Source: Deltaproteobacteria bacterium
GTDB lineage: Bacteria; Desulfobacterota_B; Binatia; UBA9968
Direction: 5' to 3'
Length of the DNA: 17,817 bases
Assembly (NCBI GenBank): GCA_005879255.1
Contig: VBKY01000187.1
Coordinates: 1 to 17,817 of the forward strand
How positions within the stretch are numbered: the stretch's first letter is position 1; each line of letters begins with the position of its first letter. The position numbers were made by a program, and so were the translations under genes. Below, one piece after another: positions 17,811-17,817 of this stretch. The notes beneath the pieces were generated by a model. The model made no database searches, was not told the origin of the DNA, and saw only the letters and a program-made list of their open reading frames with translations.

Positions 17811-17817
17811 AGGAGGT
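17811..17817 (+). promoter_or_regulatory. Plus-strand Shine-Dalgarno at right edge
   Basis: AGGAGGT, a perfect anti-16S match, ends the window on the plus strand. A divergently transcribed gene may begin within about 10 nt outside the window. Confidence 0.4.

Overview
This is a bacterial chromosome segment in which every gene I can support lies on the minus strand. The organism looks Gram-negative. The oligopeptide-binding protein has a Sec signal ending in an Ala-x-Ala type site and no lipobox cysteine, and there is a standard GreA and a MoxR/vWA (Bat-type) cluster. Base composition is moderately GC-rich, TTG starts occur, and several gene junctions carry short-period degenerate repeats. This fits an uncultivated soil or sediment lineage in the broad deltaproteobacterial/Binatota/Tectomicrobia neighbourhood, but that placement is a guess because no rRNA or tRNA is present.

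Layout, read in the direction of transcription (right to left). (1) 17817-12136: a five-gene ABC importer operon for peptide-like substrates: binding protein, two permeases and two ATPases, in the dppABCDF/opp order. A good sigma70-type promoter lies at 17696-17725. The right edge (17811-17817) has a perfect Shine-Dalgarno sequence on the plus strand, suggesting a divergent gene just outside the window. (2) 12037-8675: one large exported protein of about 1120 residues. It has an N-terminal DUF7948-like domain, seven SBBP beta-propeller-type repeats, one DUF11 domain and two CARDB domains. (3) 8674-8376: an intergenic stretch with a possible promoter and a strong intrinsic terminator/attenuator hairpin just before greA. 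(4) 8375-1: a tightly packed set starting with greA. It continues with a large membrane protein carrying a glutamine-amidotransferase-like domain, a polytopic membrane protein, a DUF4175-like coiled-coil membrane protein, a MoxR AAA+ ATPase, a DUF58 protein and a BatA-like vWA membrane protein that runs off the left edge.

How they work together: the MoxR ATPase and its vWA/DUF58 partners form the known MoxR-vWA chaperone-like module. The three membrane proteins upstream probably form its envelope partner, but the substrate is unknown. The importer genes should form one complete transporter, with the ATP supplied by the two Oligo_HPY-type ATPases.

The most unusual non-coding signal is a set of four different short-period degenerate repeats (7, 7, 8 and 9 bp). 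Three sit inside operons at gene junctions and have an inverted counterpart nearby. Two of them appear to have rewritten the end of a protein: the N-terminus of the DUF58 protein and the C-terminus of the DppD-like ATPase.
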